64,000 nucleotides of DNA from Salminus brasiliensis. Taxonomy: Eukaryota > Chordata > Actinopteri > Characiformes > Bryconidae. A program made the translations under genes and the position numbers. The DNA is taken from contig NC_132888.1 of the NCBI RefSeq assembly GCF_030463535.1, positions 5,386,081-5,450,080 of the forward strand, in the 5' to 3' direction. The notes under the pieces were generated by a model. It worked only from the letters and a program-made list of their open reading frames with translations, was not told the origin of the DNA and searched no databases. This document shows, one piece after another, positions 1 through 11,868 of the stretch (position 1 is its first letter; each line of letters opens with the position of its first letter).

Positions 1-1200
1 AATACTGTCATCGCAACCAATTGCAACCATCGCAACCAATTGCAACTGTGGTCCAACCAACCACAGTTATTTACTGTAAGAATATGTGTTCTAAAATTTG
101 TCACCTAAAATGTGGGTATTCTACCAAGATGGCTACCATGTTTTATGTTTACATTTTTAATCTGTTGAATCATATTCATCTTTTGATCTGAAACACGTCT
201 TCAATGTATAGGAAAAACATAAAAATGCCCTTGTCATTGCAATTGAATCAGAGTGGACTGTAGTGTGCCTCTAATGATTTTTTTAAATGAATACAATTAT
301 TGTGAGTTCAGACATCACCATATTATAATATGGGAGGAGAAGAGAAAGTGAGAACTCAGAATTTGGTATAGAGTTCAGGTGGCTTCTGCTTTGTGGAAGA
401 AGGCAAGCCCCCACTCCTGGTAGATGGAGCTGGGACTGAAGGAGGTGATGGGATGGTGTTTGTGAAGAACTAAGCATGGTAAAGATGAAATTTATAGGAT
501 GTGACATTGGGAAGAGGAGTAGGCGCTTCCCAGAGAGTATTACATTGCATCTCTCAGCCTTGGCTTGCACATTATGGTTCAAGGCCAGGATTTCTAGGAC
601 TAGGCCTCTGGTATGTTCCTTCTCCCTATTCAGTTATATCATAAAACCACTTTGCATGTTCAGATCATGACATTAGCATATAATAAAAGGAGGAATCTGT
701 AAAAAAAAAAAAAAAGGAGAACTCTGAGAATGTTGAGATTTTATGTGGCATCTTTTTGTGGTAGGAATCCACCCCTAAAAAATCCAAATGAGTAAGAAAC
801 CGTTCCAAGCTCTCTGATTATGTTTAAAGATATGTAACGTATGCCAGAAACACCAGCATGTCATCTAAATGTCCATAAGCTGTGATGCTAGTGAATAATA
901 ATCCTAGATTAGTGTGGCAGTTGCAAGGAAATACTTCTTGAGAGTGAAGAAAAAACCTTGAGAGGATCCTAGGCTCAGTAGTGGGAGTTATTGTGGGTTT
1001 TGTTTGTTGTTTTGGCCTTGTCCACCCCTTTATATCTGTAAATATATGTTTGAGTGCCTATAACGTTTTGTACACTCCTTCTCAACCACTTTCCTACTGT
1101 CCTACTTTTCTGGCCTAATACCCTAGACTAGAATCTAACAGGGTGGATGAAGGACGGGAGAGGGAAGTGGTTAAGATTAATTGTGTGTATATGTGGTCAC
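1..1200. other. intergenic, no gene seen
   Basis: The first 60 bases contain short direct repeats built on GCAACCAATT and an inverted pair CCAACCAACCACAGTT / AACTGTGG. The rest is AT-rich sequence with a short A-run near 700. Its ORFs are under 100 codons, show no domain and have no convincing splice context. Confidence 0.6.
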
Positions 1201-1679
1201 TCTGCTGATTCAACAGTCCATGAGTGTTGCAGGTGTGTATGTATGTATGTGAGAACTCTTCTGGTTCATAATTGAGTGTTGATCACTGAGAAGTAAGGGT
1301 ATTCTATCTAGTACCCATGCAAGAGTACAGGCTAGCATGGGGCTAATGCTGGGTAGGTTCCATCCATTGCCATCCATTGTATTCCACATTATCAGGTAAA
1401 CACTGATGCTGTTGAGTGCCACTTCCTGAGAGTAATGCAAGGTAGCAAACTGGGTTACCAAGTTGATCATAGGTAAACAATCTGTAGGCAGACTTCCATG
1501 TTCAATGCTGGTGTTGCACAAGAACACAATCACCTTCCTGAACTCCTAGCTTTGTTGTCATGGTTCCTCTTACCTCATTCAACCGATTTCTTGGCATTCT
1601 CTCTGGCGATCTAATAGGCTTCCTGCTTGCCTGACTTTCATCTCCTGTTGTACTCCTGATGATCACTTGTTTCACTTTC

Positions 1680-2421
1680 CGGCGTTAAATGAAACAGATG
1701 GTTAATTGGCAGTCTGGTGGTTGGTCCATTTTTCTCTTTCTGTCAGTGTTTTCAACATCAGGAGGAGAGTACTGTTGAATTGCTTTACCTGGCTGTTCCC
1801 TTGCAGGTAATATGGAGTTGTTTTTCAAATTTACCTCCCTGTTCATGGTGTATTCGCATGGGGAGTACAAACTTCAGTGTGTAGTCATTGAAGATTGTCA
1901 GCTACAGTCTTGGCAGATTTTGAGGTTGTGGAATAGATTTGTGCATGTTAAATGGTCAATAACCACCACTATATATTCATAGCCTCTTAAGCATCTGTCC
2001 AAATGGAGGAAATCATTAGACACCAGCTCAAAGGGAATTACTGACAATGCTTGTGAGGTGGGTTCTGATTTTTTTACTGGGTTTCTTCTGCTTTAAGTAC
2101 ATACAGGAACAAGAAATGTTGTGCCCAAATCTTGTTGCAGACCAGGCCAGGAGAACCTGTTTCCTATCAACTATACAGTTCGGTCTTCCCCATAATGGCC
2201 CTTTTATAATGCAGGGCTCTCAGGACCATCCCTTTATATTTCTCTGGTAGAGTGTTTGACTCCTTAAACTTAAGAACCGGGTGAATATGAACATACTGTC
2301 TTTGAGCTTGGTGTATCTCTTCTGGTGACATGGACTCTTGCACTGCTGAACTGAGTTCTGGACACTGGGCAGGTATAGCCAACAACCATGCTGCATTAGA
2401 ATCTGGAGCTTCTACGGACAT
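1680..2421 (-). mobile_element. degraded Ty3/gypsy-like pol (integrase) remnant
   Basis: Read on the minus strand, about 2030-1920 translates to a stretch resembling a retroelement integrase core: EL-V-DFL, then YEYIVVVIDHLT, the usual position of the first catalytic Asp and the VVxDHxT motif. Stop codons and frameshifts follow. The adjoining minus frame (2167-2421, 84 codons) is open and could be the upstream linker, but I do not recognise it. No LTR was found around it. This is a decayed fragment, and the family assignment rests on a short motif. Confidence 0.4.
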
Positions 2422-2815
2422 TTACATTTACATTTACGGCATTTAGCAGACGCTCTTATCCAGAGCACAAAGTGCTTTGCTATTTACCCAAGAAAAGCCT
2501 CAGCTAGTTAGAATAGACCAATAATTCAAAGGATATCTCTAAGCTTAGACATTACTAACACAAGACAATAAGGTGACCATAGTACTCTGCTATTCATCCA
2601 AGTACTCTCAGAAGAGGTGGGTCTTCAGTCTGCGTTTGAAGACAGCGAGAGACTCGGCCGTTCGGACACCCAGGGAAAGCTCGTTCCACCACGTTCCACA
2701 GATTTTGAGGGATAGCGGGTCGAGCCGAGCTGTACTTGAAGCTCGAAGGGTCCCTAATGTACTGCTGGAAATAGCTTGACAGGCAGTGTCAAAGAAAAGA
2801 CACAACGAAAAGTAT
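2418..2815. repeat. interspersed repeat with LINE-like 3' coding end
   Basis: It starts with tandem ACATTT units followed by ACGGCATTTAGCAGACGCTC and TTATCCAGAGC, a sequence very common in ostariophysan genomes. On the minus strand the frame ending near 2608 closes with SLAVFKRRLKTHLF, typical of the last residues of fish LINE polyproteins. Shorter related pieces occur near 37090-37120 and 57369-57410. Confidence 0.55.
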
Positions 2816-3317
2816 TACCCTGCCTAACCCAAAACTAAACTAACCAAAAATACATATGTGGCATTGGGCCCTGCGATGGTCAAAAAGTCACATACTTCCA
2901 CCAAATTTTCTCTAGACATTTGGCATAAATCTGCTAATATTTCCGGCTGCAATCTCTCTAGCTCTAAAGAATCCTATTCCTAAGAATCCTAAGAATCAAT
3001 TTACCAGTAGCAATTTATTAATTATTAATTTATTCTTAGTACAATTTTATTAAACCCCACATCCTCCTTTTTCTTGACATTTTTTTGTTAATTCATACTG
3101 TTGTAGAAATTACTCCAACATGTAGCATATATGATGTATAAAAAGTAGATTTTAAATCACTAATGTTTTCCCTCCTCTGCCTACAGATGTGCAAATGTAC
3201 TCATACAGCTAGTTTGGTCCCTGTGGAGTATTGCCAATAGTATATGACTCTCTAGAGCAGGTACACATGAATCTATTAGCGCCATGCATAATGCCAGGCA
3301 TGGGCTAGAGAGGTATA
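2816..3317. other. intergenic, nothing recognised
   Basis: AT-rich sequence with short direct repeats (TCCTAAGAATCCTAAGAATC near 2975). No coding exon or RNA gene was seen. Confidence 0.5.
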
Positions 3318-3590
3318 ATGCTCTTTAAAATATCCAAATGCTCAATTAAAGAACAAAACTTTCTCAACATGTAGTCCTTAACGTTTTATTATATGTGTTT
3401 ATTATCAGCCCCAATGTGCTGTCTATGTTGCTGATATAATGGTGCAAATGAAAATTGATGCCCGCATTATGATCAGTATGTGGTATAGTCTCATTTCCCC
3501 TCTTGTCAATCAGATAATATTCTGCTTTAGAACTAAAGAAATCCAAGAAACATTGTTAATAAAGTGGGGCAAAAAAAAAATCAGTGCCAA
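3318..3590 (+). pseudogene. olfactory receptor C-terminal fragment
   Basis: This stretch is clearly homologous at DNA level to 14170-14440 of the intact receptor at 13494. It starts at the CTTTAAAATATCCAATGCTC-like segment before TM6 and runs through TM7. The readable part gives VQMKIDARIMISMWYSL, then a TM7 and [12 protein letters not shown]. The NP of the NPxxY-type TM7 motif is changed to NQ, and frameshifts break the segment before TM7. Nothing of TM1-TM5 is present. The downstream end runs almost directly into a truncated Tc1 element at about 3658, so transposition or a deletion may have removed its neighbourhood. Confidence 0.8.
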
Positions 3591-3657
3591 ATGGACAGCT
3601 CCTCCAGGTTGGGAAATATCAGAGTACACTGTATTTAGTTTGTGCAACTGGAAATAT

Positions 3658-5050
3658 GTTAATAACTCAATATACAGCCATTAATGTCTAAACCACCGGC
3701 AACGAAAGTGAGTACGCCCCTAAGAGACTACACCCCTAAATGTCCAAATTGAGCATTGCTTGTCATTTTCCCTCCAAAATGTCATGTGACTCGTTAGTGT
3801 TACTAGGTCTCAGGTGTGCATAGGTCTCAGGTGTGTTCAATTTTGTAGTACAGCTCTCACACTCTTTCATATTGGTCACAGAAAGTTCCAACATGGCACC
3901 TCATGGCAAAGAACTCTCTGAGGATCTTAAAAGACGAATTGTTGCACTACATAAAGATGGCCAAGGCTACTAGAAGATTGGCAACACCCTGAAACTGAGC
4001 TGTAGCACAGTGGCCAAGATCATCCAGCATTTTAAAAAAGCAGGATCCACTCAGAACAGACCTCGCGTTGATCGTCCAAAGAAATTAAATGCACGTGCTC
4101 AGCATCACATCCAAATGCTGTCTTTGAAAGATAGGCGCAGAAGTGCTGTCAGCATTCCTGCAGAGATTGAAGAGGTCAGTGCTCCCCCCCAGAAGGAAGT
4201 CTGTACACAAGAAAGCCCGCAAACAGTTTGCTTAAGACATGTCAACAAAGGACATGGATTACTGGAACCATGCCATATGGTCTGATGTGACCAAGATTAA
4301 TTTGTTTGGTTCAGATTAATCTGTGGCAGTTAGGTGAGGAGTACAAAGATAAGTGTGCCATGCCTGCAATCAAGCATGGTGGTGGGAATGCCATGGTCTG
4401 GGGCTGCATAAGTGCAGCAGGTGTTGGGGAGTTACATTTCATTGAGGGACACATGAACTCCAATATGTACTGTGAAATACTGAAGCAGAGCATGATCCCC
4501 TCCCTCCGGAAACTGTGTCGCAGTGCAGTGTTCCAGCATGATAATGACCCCAAACACACCTCTAAGATGACCACTGCTTTATTCAAGAGGATGAGGGTAA
4601 AGGTGATGGACTGGCCAAGCATGTCTCCAGACCTAAATCCAATAGAACATCTTTGGGGCGTCCTCAAGCGGAAGGTGGAGGAGCGCAAAGTCTCGAATAT
4701 CCGCCAGCTCCGTGATGTCGTCATGGAGGAGTGGAAAAGCATTTAAGTGGCAACCTGTGAAGCTCTGGTAAACTCCATACCCAGGAGAGTTTGGCAGTTC
4801 TGGAAAACAATGGTGGCCACACACACAATATTGACACTCCAGGAAGGGGTGTACTTACTTTTGTTGCCAGTAGTTTAGACATTAATGGCTGTATATTGAG
4901 TTATTTTGAGGAAAAAATAAATTTAAGCTGCACACAGACTACTTTTCATTGTGTCAAAGTGTAATTTTGTCAGTGTTGTTCCATGAAAAGATATACTTAA
5001 ATATCTGCAGAAATGTGAGGGGTGTACTCACTTTTGTGATACACTGTATA
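3658..5050 (+). mobile_element. Tc1-like DNA transposon, left terminus truncated
   Basis: The inner part of the terminal inverted repeat is readable on both sides: AATAACTCAATATACAGCCA near 3660 and its complement near 4885. The right terminus continues about 150 bp further, to ACAAAAGTGAGTACACCCC-type sequence ending at TGTATA (about 5048). The matching outer part on the left is absent. Between the repeats lies a broken Tc1 transposase gene. The right end abuts a TA dinucleotide, as expected for this superfamily. Confidence 0.85.
3893..4746 (+). pseudogene. Tc1-like transposase, inactivated
   Basis: The frame opens with MAPHGKELSEDLKRRIVALH, the start of the paired-like HTH domain of Tc1 transposases. 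It is then cut by an in-frame TAG near 3970 (GQGY*KIGNTL). A second open part (4010-4285) carries the rest of the HTH and is followed by frame changes. The catalytic half is open at 4306-4746, with MVWGCIS, the second Asp in FQHDNDPKHTSK and the last catalytic D in SPDLNPIEHLWG. The first catalytic Asp region (usually W-DE) lies at the broken junction near 4280. A deletion between the HTH and catalytic parts is likely. It cannot be active as it stands. Confidence 0.88.
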
Positions 5051-5548
5051 TGTTAAATATACTATAATGTTATATAGAGGTTCATTTTTTAGAAAGCTTC
5101 TTGTAATGTTTTGTTGTTCTCTCACAGAATCTTCATCTTCTGATTCTGTTCTGTTAGAAATACTTTTTCTAACAGTAATAGGTTTTTTGTGCATTATCTA
5201 AAATATATGTAGTGTATATATAAAACAACAAAAAATAATTTAATTTATTAAGAATTTATTGTCTTTGTGAATGAATATTTTTGCTAACATTGCAATAAAT
5301 TTCAATTATGTCACCATAACTTACACTGAGAGTCATGAATGTTTTTGCTTAGTAAAATCACTTTTTTAAGATAGAAGATTTTGTTCTGACAAGGATAGTG
5401 GGTCAGGCTTGTTTAAGTATTGTTTTTGAATATGCAGTCCTATTTTTAAAAATATTTTTAAAATCCCTGATATAGTAATTAGCTTTTAATAATTGTTTTT
5501 TATACATTGAAGACATTTGGATTTGACATCAAAAGATGAACATGACAC
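5051..5548. other. AT-rich intergenic spacer
   Basis: AT-rich sequence between the Tc1 element and the LTR element; no gene or clear repeat is visible. Confidence 0.5.
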
Positions 5549-6374
5549 TGTCAGGCCCTTGCTATCACACACTCTCCTGTGGTGATCCCGGTTCACCGCC
5601 CACAGGCCCATATAAGGACTTCCGGCTCATTTGTGTTCATTTCATGTCTGAACCAAACAAATAAATTTTGGTCTCATCAGACCATAGGACATGGTTCCAG
5701 TAATCCATGTCCTGTGTTGCACCTGGGACTAGGGGCATTTAAGAAGCCTCCCTACAGCTGGTCACTGCTGTGAATGGATTCTCTGTGTGTTTGTGGCGGC
5801 TCTATCCTGTCGGCTCTATCTTGTCCTGTTCAAGTTATCTTCAAATCTGGTTCGTGAGGCAAGTTCATTACGTCGCGTCCCGTTTATGCTTCCTGGCGGC
5901 TCAAGCTCACGAGGCAGTTTCAAGTTGGGCTTGCCCTGTAATCTAGTTCAGGCAGCTGGTTCTCCAGCTTCCCCTTTGTTTACATAGAGCATGGCTCTAG
6001 CTCTTAGTTCTAGTTTCCCTTTAGTATCACCCAAGCACGGCTTGTGGCTGTTTAAGTTCTCCCTGTGGTTTCCAAAGCAAGACTTGCAGTTTTAGTTCAG
6101 TTATTACTCCCCTGTTTCCCAAGCTAGGCTTGTGGTTTTCGTTTGTTCCCTTCCCACATTCTGATCTCGGTAGTTTATGAAAATATCTGCTTTCGCTCCC
6201 TGCTCCTCCCAATCCCAGGTTTGTTGTTTTTGTTTGTCACATTCTGTTTGTGTTCCAGTTTTGCCCCTTAGATTGCTGATCCTTGGTTTCACTGCACCTT
6301 ATTTTGTATCCCTGTTGTGTTTTAATAAATCTTGCTTAGTTCCATCTCTGCAAGTGTTCATACACGCCATGACA
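5549..6374 (+). repeat. 5' LTR of gypsy-type retroelement
   Basis: It begins TGTCAGG and ends CGCCATGACA, giving the TG...CA ends expected of LTRs. From 5818 to 6374 it matches 7641-8184 almost throughout, including AATAAATCTTGCTTAG near the polyadenylation site. The first part (about 5645-5725) contains an inserted fragment of a Tc1 transposase in reverse orientation, homologous to 4230-4310. Confidence 0.8.
5640..5725 (-). mobile_element. Tc1 transposase fragment inside the LTR
   Basis: TGAACCAAACAAATAAATTT and the following GACCATAGGACATGGTTCCA are the reverse complement, with a few changes, of the segment around 4235-4315 of the Tc1 element. The piece is under 100 bp and has no terminal repeats of its own. 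Confidence 0.75.
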
Positions 6375-6432
6375 AAATTCACGGCTGAAACCCTCTGAAC
6401 AGCGGGGATGGAAGCCCTAAATCAGGCTGTTT

Positions 6433-7545
6433 GTGTCCAAGGATAGTTCTTGGGGTAACAGCAGCTCACTTTGCAGTGTGTCGGAGTCTGTTGGTCACCT
6501 GGCTGGTCAACAGGCTGACCAACAGAAGGAGGTCACCCAACTAGTTGGTAGCATTCAAGGGCTTACGAAGCTGGTACAAGCTTTGTTGGCACCCCCTAGT
6601 ACTCCTAACCCAGTCACCCATTCCCATAGTCCTTATCCGGTGGGCAAACCAGATGTGTATTCTGGCGATCCAGAGCTCTGTGAGTGGTTCCTGCTTTATT
6701 AAAGGCCCTTCCTGGAGTATGTTGAACATTTCAACATTTCAGCCCAAGAAGGACTCAGGAAGGGCAATCTTCTTCTGCGTTCAGCTGCCCACTACATGCT
6801 AGAGTTCTGCACTTTAGCCTTGTTCGCAAATGCAGCCTGCAACCCCCTCCCCCTGGTGGTGCCCGACATCAGCAAACCCATGGAGAACACTGGTCTCCTC
6901 ACTCCCGAGCACAGAAGGAGAGGTCATGAGGAACTCCGCTTCTACTATGGGGAAACCTCAGTGAAGGGACCGTGGGAAGCACCCATATGGAGGTTCCTGT
7001 CTGATAACCAGAGAGAGCGGGGAGTATTCTCCTTATGCTAATGCGGTGAGTTTACACATCCAGGGGTTGGTAGCACAATCGATCATGTTGCCTGTGACAG
7101 TGTCCTTCCAAAATCAGACTTTGTGTCGTTTCAGCGCTGATTGACTGTGGTGCGGAGGGCAGTTTCCTGCAAGCAGACATTGTGGACCAACTCAACATCC
7201 CTGTTCAGCCACTCAAGAGACCTCTCCGCATCACCACTCTGGACAGGCACCCTGTGGGTCCAAGACCCATAACCCACGTCACCACTAAGGTGAAGCCGGC
7301 TGCCAGCTTTCTCCACAAGGAGACCTCTCTGTTAGTTCTCCCGGTCTCAGATCATGCCCTGATCCTAGGTTTGCCTTGGCTGAGCCAACACAACCCCCAC
7401 ATTTCCTGCCCTTAAGGGAAATCGTGTCCTGGTCCACGTATTGTCAGGATCACTGTTTGGACCTAGCCCCCCTCCGACTCATGTCTACCACAGTACAGAG
7501 CCCTGAGCCCAAGGTTCAGGTTGTCCTGCCCCAGAGTACATAGAC
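6433..7545 (+). pseudogene. gypsy-type gag and protease remnant
   Basis: The first open part (6433-6702) looks like a Gag N-terminus, with a short coiled region followed by the conserved fish-gypsy segment PVGKPDVYSGDPELCEWFL. A stop at 6700 and frameshifts break it. From about 7120 a frame gives ALIDCGAEGSFL, then ALILGLPWLSQHNP. These are the active-site and flap/end motifs of a retropepsin-like aspartic protease, but the usual D-S/T-G triad reads D-C-G. No reverse transcriptase, RNase H or integrase follows; the coding part stops near 7545. This is a non-autonomous fossil. Confidence 0.75.
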
Positions 7546-7579
7546 ATGCAGGTTGTCTTTAGTAAGATCCAGGCTATTA

Positions 7580-7632
7580 AAGTCAAGTCAAGTGGATTTT
7601 TATTGTCATTTCAACTATATACACAGTGAAAC
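7580..7632 (-). repeat. short LINE 3'-end copy
   Basis: AGTCAAGTCAAGTGGATTTT followed by TATTGTCATTTCAAC matches the 3' terminus of the LINE at 52471-53970 (same orientation, minus strand). It sits exactly where the 3' LTR of the gypsy-type element has lost its first ~270 bp. Confidence 0.75.
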
Positions 7633-7635
7633 GAA

Positions 7636-8184
7636 CTGGTATCTTGTTCTGTTCAAGTTATCTTCAAGTCTGGTTCTCGAGGCAAGTCCGTTACGTTGCA
7701 TCCCATTCATGCTCCCTGGTGGCTCAAGCCCACAAGGCAGTTTCACGGCATACTCAGGTTGGGCTTGCCCTGTTATCTAGTATCTGGTTCTCCAGTTCTC
7801 AGTTCTAGTTTCCCTTTAGTATCACCCAAGCACAGCTTGTGGCTGTTTAAGTTCTCCATGTGGTTTCCAAAGCGAGACTTGCAGTTTTAGTTCGGTTATT
7901 ACTCCCCTGTTTCCCAAGCTAGGCTTGTGATTTTCGTTTGGCCCCTTCCCACGTTCTGATCTTGGACCTATCCCCTTTCGCTCCCTGCTCCTCCCAATCC
8001 CAGGTTTGTTGTTTTCACCATTTTGTTTGTCACATTCTGTTTGTGTTCCAGTTTTGCCCCTTAGATTGCTGTTTAGAGTCTTAGCTATCTTAGATTGTAT
8101 CCCTGTTTTGTTTTAATAAATCTTGCTTAGTTTCATCTCTGCAAGCGTTCTTCCCGTCATTGTCTGGCCGTACACGCCATGACA
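7636..8184 (+). repeat. 3' LTR, 5'-truncated
   Basis: Homologous to 5818-6374 and ends with the same TACACGCCATGACA. The first part of the LTR is missing and replaced by a LINE 3' end. The two LTRs differ by many substitutions and small indels, so the insertion is old. Confidence 0.8.
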
Positions 8185-10218
8185 GACACACTAGATCAGA
8201 GGTTTGTCTAGAAACAATCTGTCACTGTGTGTGTTTTCACTACATGGATGAGGTGAAGGCAAAGGCCAAATTACATCCTTGTCTAATACTAATGGACAAT
8301 ATGGTCTTGTCTTGCAACATATTGGTGATGTCAGTAGGGTAACAGTCTGACACAGTTATTGCAAGCAAAAGAGTTGCAGTCAAAAATGAAATGTTTTATA
8401 TTTTATTACCTTATTTTTGTTCCATGAAAGCTTCCATGTTCTATGTTGCTTCACTTATCAGAACATAAAACCTGAAATTTTGGTTTGAAACTACAGTCTA
8501 ATATTCATTCCTTGATCTCAGATGCCAATGTCTTTAGTGTATAGCTGTTTTTTCATAGAGAAACTTTTACATTCTTAATCAAGTATAGTCGTGTGGGTAA
8601 AAATATCAGTCTATGATATTCTTCCATTCTTCTATTCTTTATATTCTTCTTATATATTTATAATTGCTGTAATTCAATTTAAGTTTGATTTTGTTTCATT
8701 ATTTCCTTTTAATCACACCCCCACACAGACCTCTGTCCAATCATTATATGGTCCCATTTTTTGTGGTGGGTTTGCTTTTTATAAAACCAATCAATGTTAC
8801 TGCTTCAAGGTGGGCCCCACACTATAATGTATTATAAGTTCTCAGCAGGCCACATAGAGAAAAAAAACACTCAAAGGTCTCATCGCATTCCCTCCCAAAC
8901 ATTACTGCTGTGATGGCACCTAAGGAGCTTTAGACCTACACTTTAATGAGGAGCTGGTAAATGATCAATGACTTTCGCTATAATAAAAATAGCTGTATTC
9001 GACACATTACACATTACATTTACTAATTGATGATTGATTGCAGTAAAAGTGGAGTTCCTCACTTCACAACCTTTAGTGTTCTTTGTTGGTGGTGTTTTTG
9101 TTTGTTTGTTTGTTTGTTTGTTTTTGTTTGTATTTTATTTTTAATTCCTTGCAACTTAATCCAATTCAATATGTCATTTAGCAAGTTGTACCTCGACCAG
9201 ACATTACTTGGCTCATATGGAGTCCTTGCTGCTCCAGTTTTAATGGATGCAGGAATCTGTTGGCTTCCACCACACACAAACTCAGCCTGTAGATGGCGAC
9301 AAAGTCTGTGGACGACTCCTGTTTTTCCTTGGAGGTAACACCACTGGGCACCAGAGCAGGTTTATGACCCTTAAGGACAGTTTAGGGTTTTTGTGTCTGT
9401 GTTTACAAAATTATGTTTGTTTTTGTTTTATTTTTTATTTTATTTTTAATTACTTACAACTTATAATATTAAATATATTATAATAATTATTATAATATTA
9501 AAGCACACAGTTTACAGTTTCTGCAAGTGGGTATCACTTTTCCTGAAAGTAGAATTTTCTTTCTGTTCTTTTTTAAGGTTTTTGGTAACATTTTGTCATT
9601 TCATATCAAATCAAGTTAAAATCTTCCAATATATCAGTCAATTATGTAAAATTGTTTACTATAGGCTTTCTGAAATTTGTCCCTGCCATTATGCAAATGC
9701 TGAAAAATTCATTACTCATTAGTTTGAGCAGAAGAATCGTGAAATGTGCAGGAATTAAATATTTGAATATTGATAACATCACAGAATTGCAGAGGACAAA
9801 TGTTAATGTCATGGTTTGACAAGGGATACACCATTTGGCATCAGAGCAGGTTTATGACCCTTAGGACAGTCTAGGGTTCATGTGTCTGGATTTTAAAAAG
9901 GTAGGCAGAGAAACAAGCACCATGCATTTGATACTCCAGTGACCTTCAAACTTATATAAATAAACGCTCAACAACTGTTTTTAACTGAGCATGAGGTCTG
10001 CCTCAGTTGTTGATTCCCAGCATTGAACAAATCAATCATGAATTTTAAAATAGAGAACCAGTTCTGCAGTGATGTTTCAAGGATTTTAGACGCTCGATGG
10101 ATGTTTGCTAAATAATTCCTTTTTAGTAAATATGTGAAGTATTGACATTTATAAAATACAGGGTAGATTGTTTTGCTCGAAAGAATGAATTATTAGTGAA
10201 AATAGTACACCATAGTAC
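8185..10218. other. intergenic with a small degenerate direct repeat
   Basis: AT-rich sequence with a (GTTT)n run at 9098-9122. A ~60-bp segment (GCAGGTTTATGACCCTTA and surroundings) occurs at 9345-9400 and again at 9843-9895, preceded both times by ACACCA-type sequence, so part of this spacer was duplicated. ORFs here have no domain. Confidence 0.5.
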
Positions 10219-10790
10219 ATGTCAGTTCAAAATATTTCCAAACAAACCATTACTGAATTTGTCTTTCGAGGATTTGATACAGTGCAAAGGCCACTGGTTG
10301 TTGGTTTTGTTCTGTTGATTCTGTATATTCTTGTTATGATTGCTAACCTTGCAGCTACATACTTCATTGTCATGGATAAACATTTGCACCAGCCAATGTA
10401 CCTGTTTGTCTGTAATTTAGCCATTGTAGACATAGTCCATTGTGCAAGTACATGCCCATCTATGATAGGTATTCTTATAGTTGGCTATAAAACCATACCC
10501 TATGTACCCTGCATTATGCAGATGTTTATTTTCCATTTAAGTGGGCTGATGGAAACGTTTGCTATTTTTATAATGGCATTTGACCAATTTGTTGCTATAA
10601 GTAGTCCTTTGCACCTAATTTAACACGAATAGTCCTAACCAGAATAGGTTTAGTGTTAACATTAGATGAACAAAATGGGTTGATGATTGGGTCAATTCTT
10701 GGACCTTCTTTAATAAATCCCTTCATGTATTGTTTAAGAACAAAGGAGATCAGAAACAAAATATTTAAAATTGTCAAAAAAAAATAATGA
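10219..10790 (+). pseudogene. olfactory receptor lacking TM4-TM6
   Basis: The open frame 10219-10623 encodes an OR N-terminus with an N-glycosylation site (NIS), TM1, the TM2 region (HQPMYLFVCNLAIVDIVH) and TM3. The DRY-type motif is altered (MAFDQFVAISSPLHL). It stops at 10621. Immediately after, about 10650-10790, the sequence resumes as TM7 (PSLINPFMYCLRTKEIRNKI) followed by a lysine-rich tail and stop. The segment from intracellular loop 2 to extracellular loop 3 is missing, so this is an internal deletion of about 450 bp plus a frameshift. It cannot form a receptor. Confidence 0.88.
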
Positions 10791-10799
10791 AGAAGAAAT

Positions 10800-11449
10800 T
10801 CCTTTTTGGTCCATTTGACTGTCATTCCTTTTCTTAAGGGCCTTTTAAATTCCAGAAGGTTATTTTTCATTGTTTCAAAGTACAATAAATGTCTAACTTG
10901 GAAAGTCCATAAATCTTATGTATTTACTGTATGTGTGTATATGCAGTATACTACATAGGGGAGACAGTTTGTGGGTACCAACTATACTATATATATTTAT
11001 ATTGTACTAGTTCAGCTTTTCTCTTTCCACAGAGAACACAGCAGACAAGACAAGGATTTTTTTTTATAATTTCGGTGCAGATTTACTCACAATAACAATA
11101 ACAAACTGAAATAACCCACTACCTTTGCAATTTTGTACAAAGAACATGTAAAGCATCAAGAAACTTAAAAACAGGTTAATTTTAATTTGTCTCTGAATCT
11201 CTGGCTCCCTCACGTGGGTGGCCGACACATGGTGTGTCGACTATAGTCAGTTTTGGAGTGTGTTAATGATGTGGCTATTTATATATCCATTCCTGTTAAA
11301 TAGTCTTATAACAGTAAATATATCTTCCTTTTACATTTTGGAACTTTTCATCATTTTAAAATGTAGTTATTGTTGTCAAAGGTCCTCCGTGCCTGTTTAG
11401 TACTTGCTTTTTTGACTTCATAGTCATAATTTGCTATGATACACCTATT
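10800..11449. other. intergenic spacer
   Basis: Nothing recognised; AT-rich sequence with short ORFs lacking domains. Confidence 0.45.
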
Positions 11450-11640
11450 TCAAGTCAAGTCAAGCCAAGTGGGTTTTTATTGTCATTTCAACTACATACA
11501 GAGAACACAATCAAATGAAACAACGTTCCTCCAGGACCATGGTGCATTGGACCATTGGTGCATACAGATCACAAGTGCAACACAGTACAAGTGCAGACAG
11601 ACAACACTACACAATACAGAATGAATAAATAATTAGGGGT
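11450..11640 (-). repeat. LINE 3'-end copy
   Basis: TCAAGTCAAGTCAAGCCAAG followed by TGGGTTTTTATTGTCATTTC, the ACAACGTTCCTCCAGGACCA block and the GTGCAGACAGACAACAC block. These match, in order, the 3' UTR of the LINE at 52471-53970. Confidence 0.85.
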
Positions 11641-11868
11641 AGTGTGCAATTTTGCTACTAATGTAAGTCTAACTAACCTGAATTTATTTTAATTTCCCCA
11701 ACTCCAATTGCACACATTGTATTTGTGGAAGCCTTTACCAGAGGATCCTATAGCAGGTCCTCTAGAATAAAAGCCCCAAAAATATTTGTTTATCATGAAT
11801 TTGTACAGTAGCTATGGGCAGTTTTGGGTTGTTTTTCACCATCAGCTTCCACATATGAGAAAAAGATA

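Noticed and set aside
9027-9338. 103-codon ORF with a Cys/Phe/Val-rich hydrophobic start
   Set aside because: The hydrophobic stretch is the translation of a (GTTT)n repeat.
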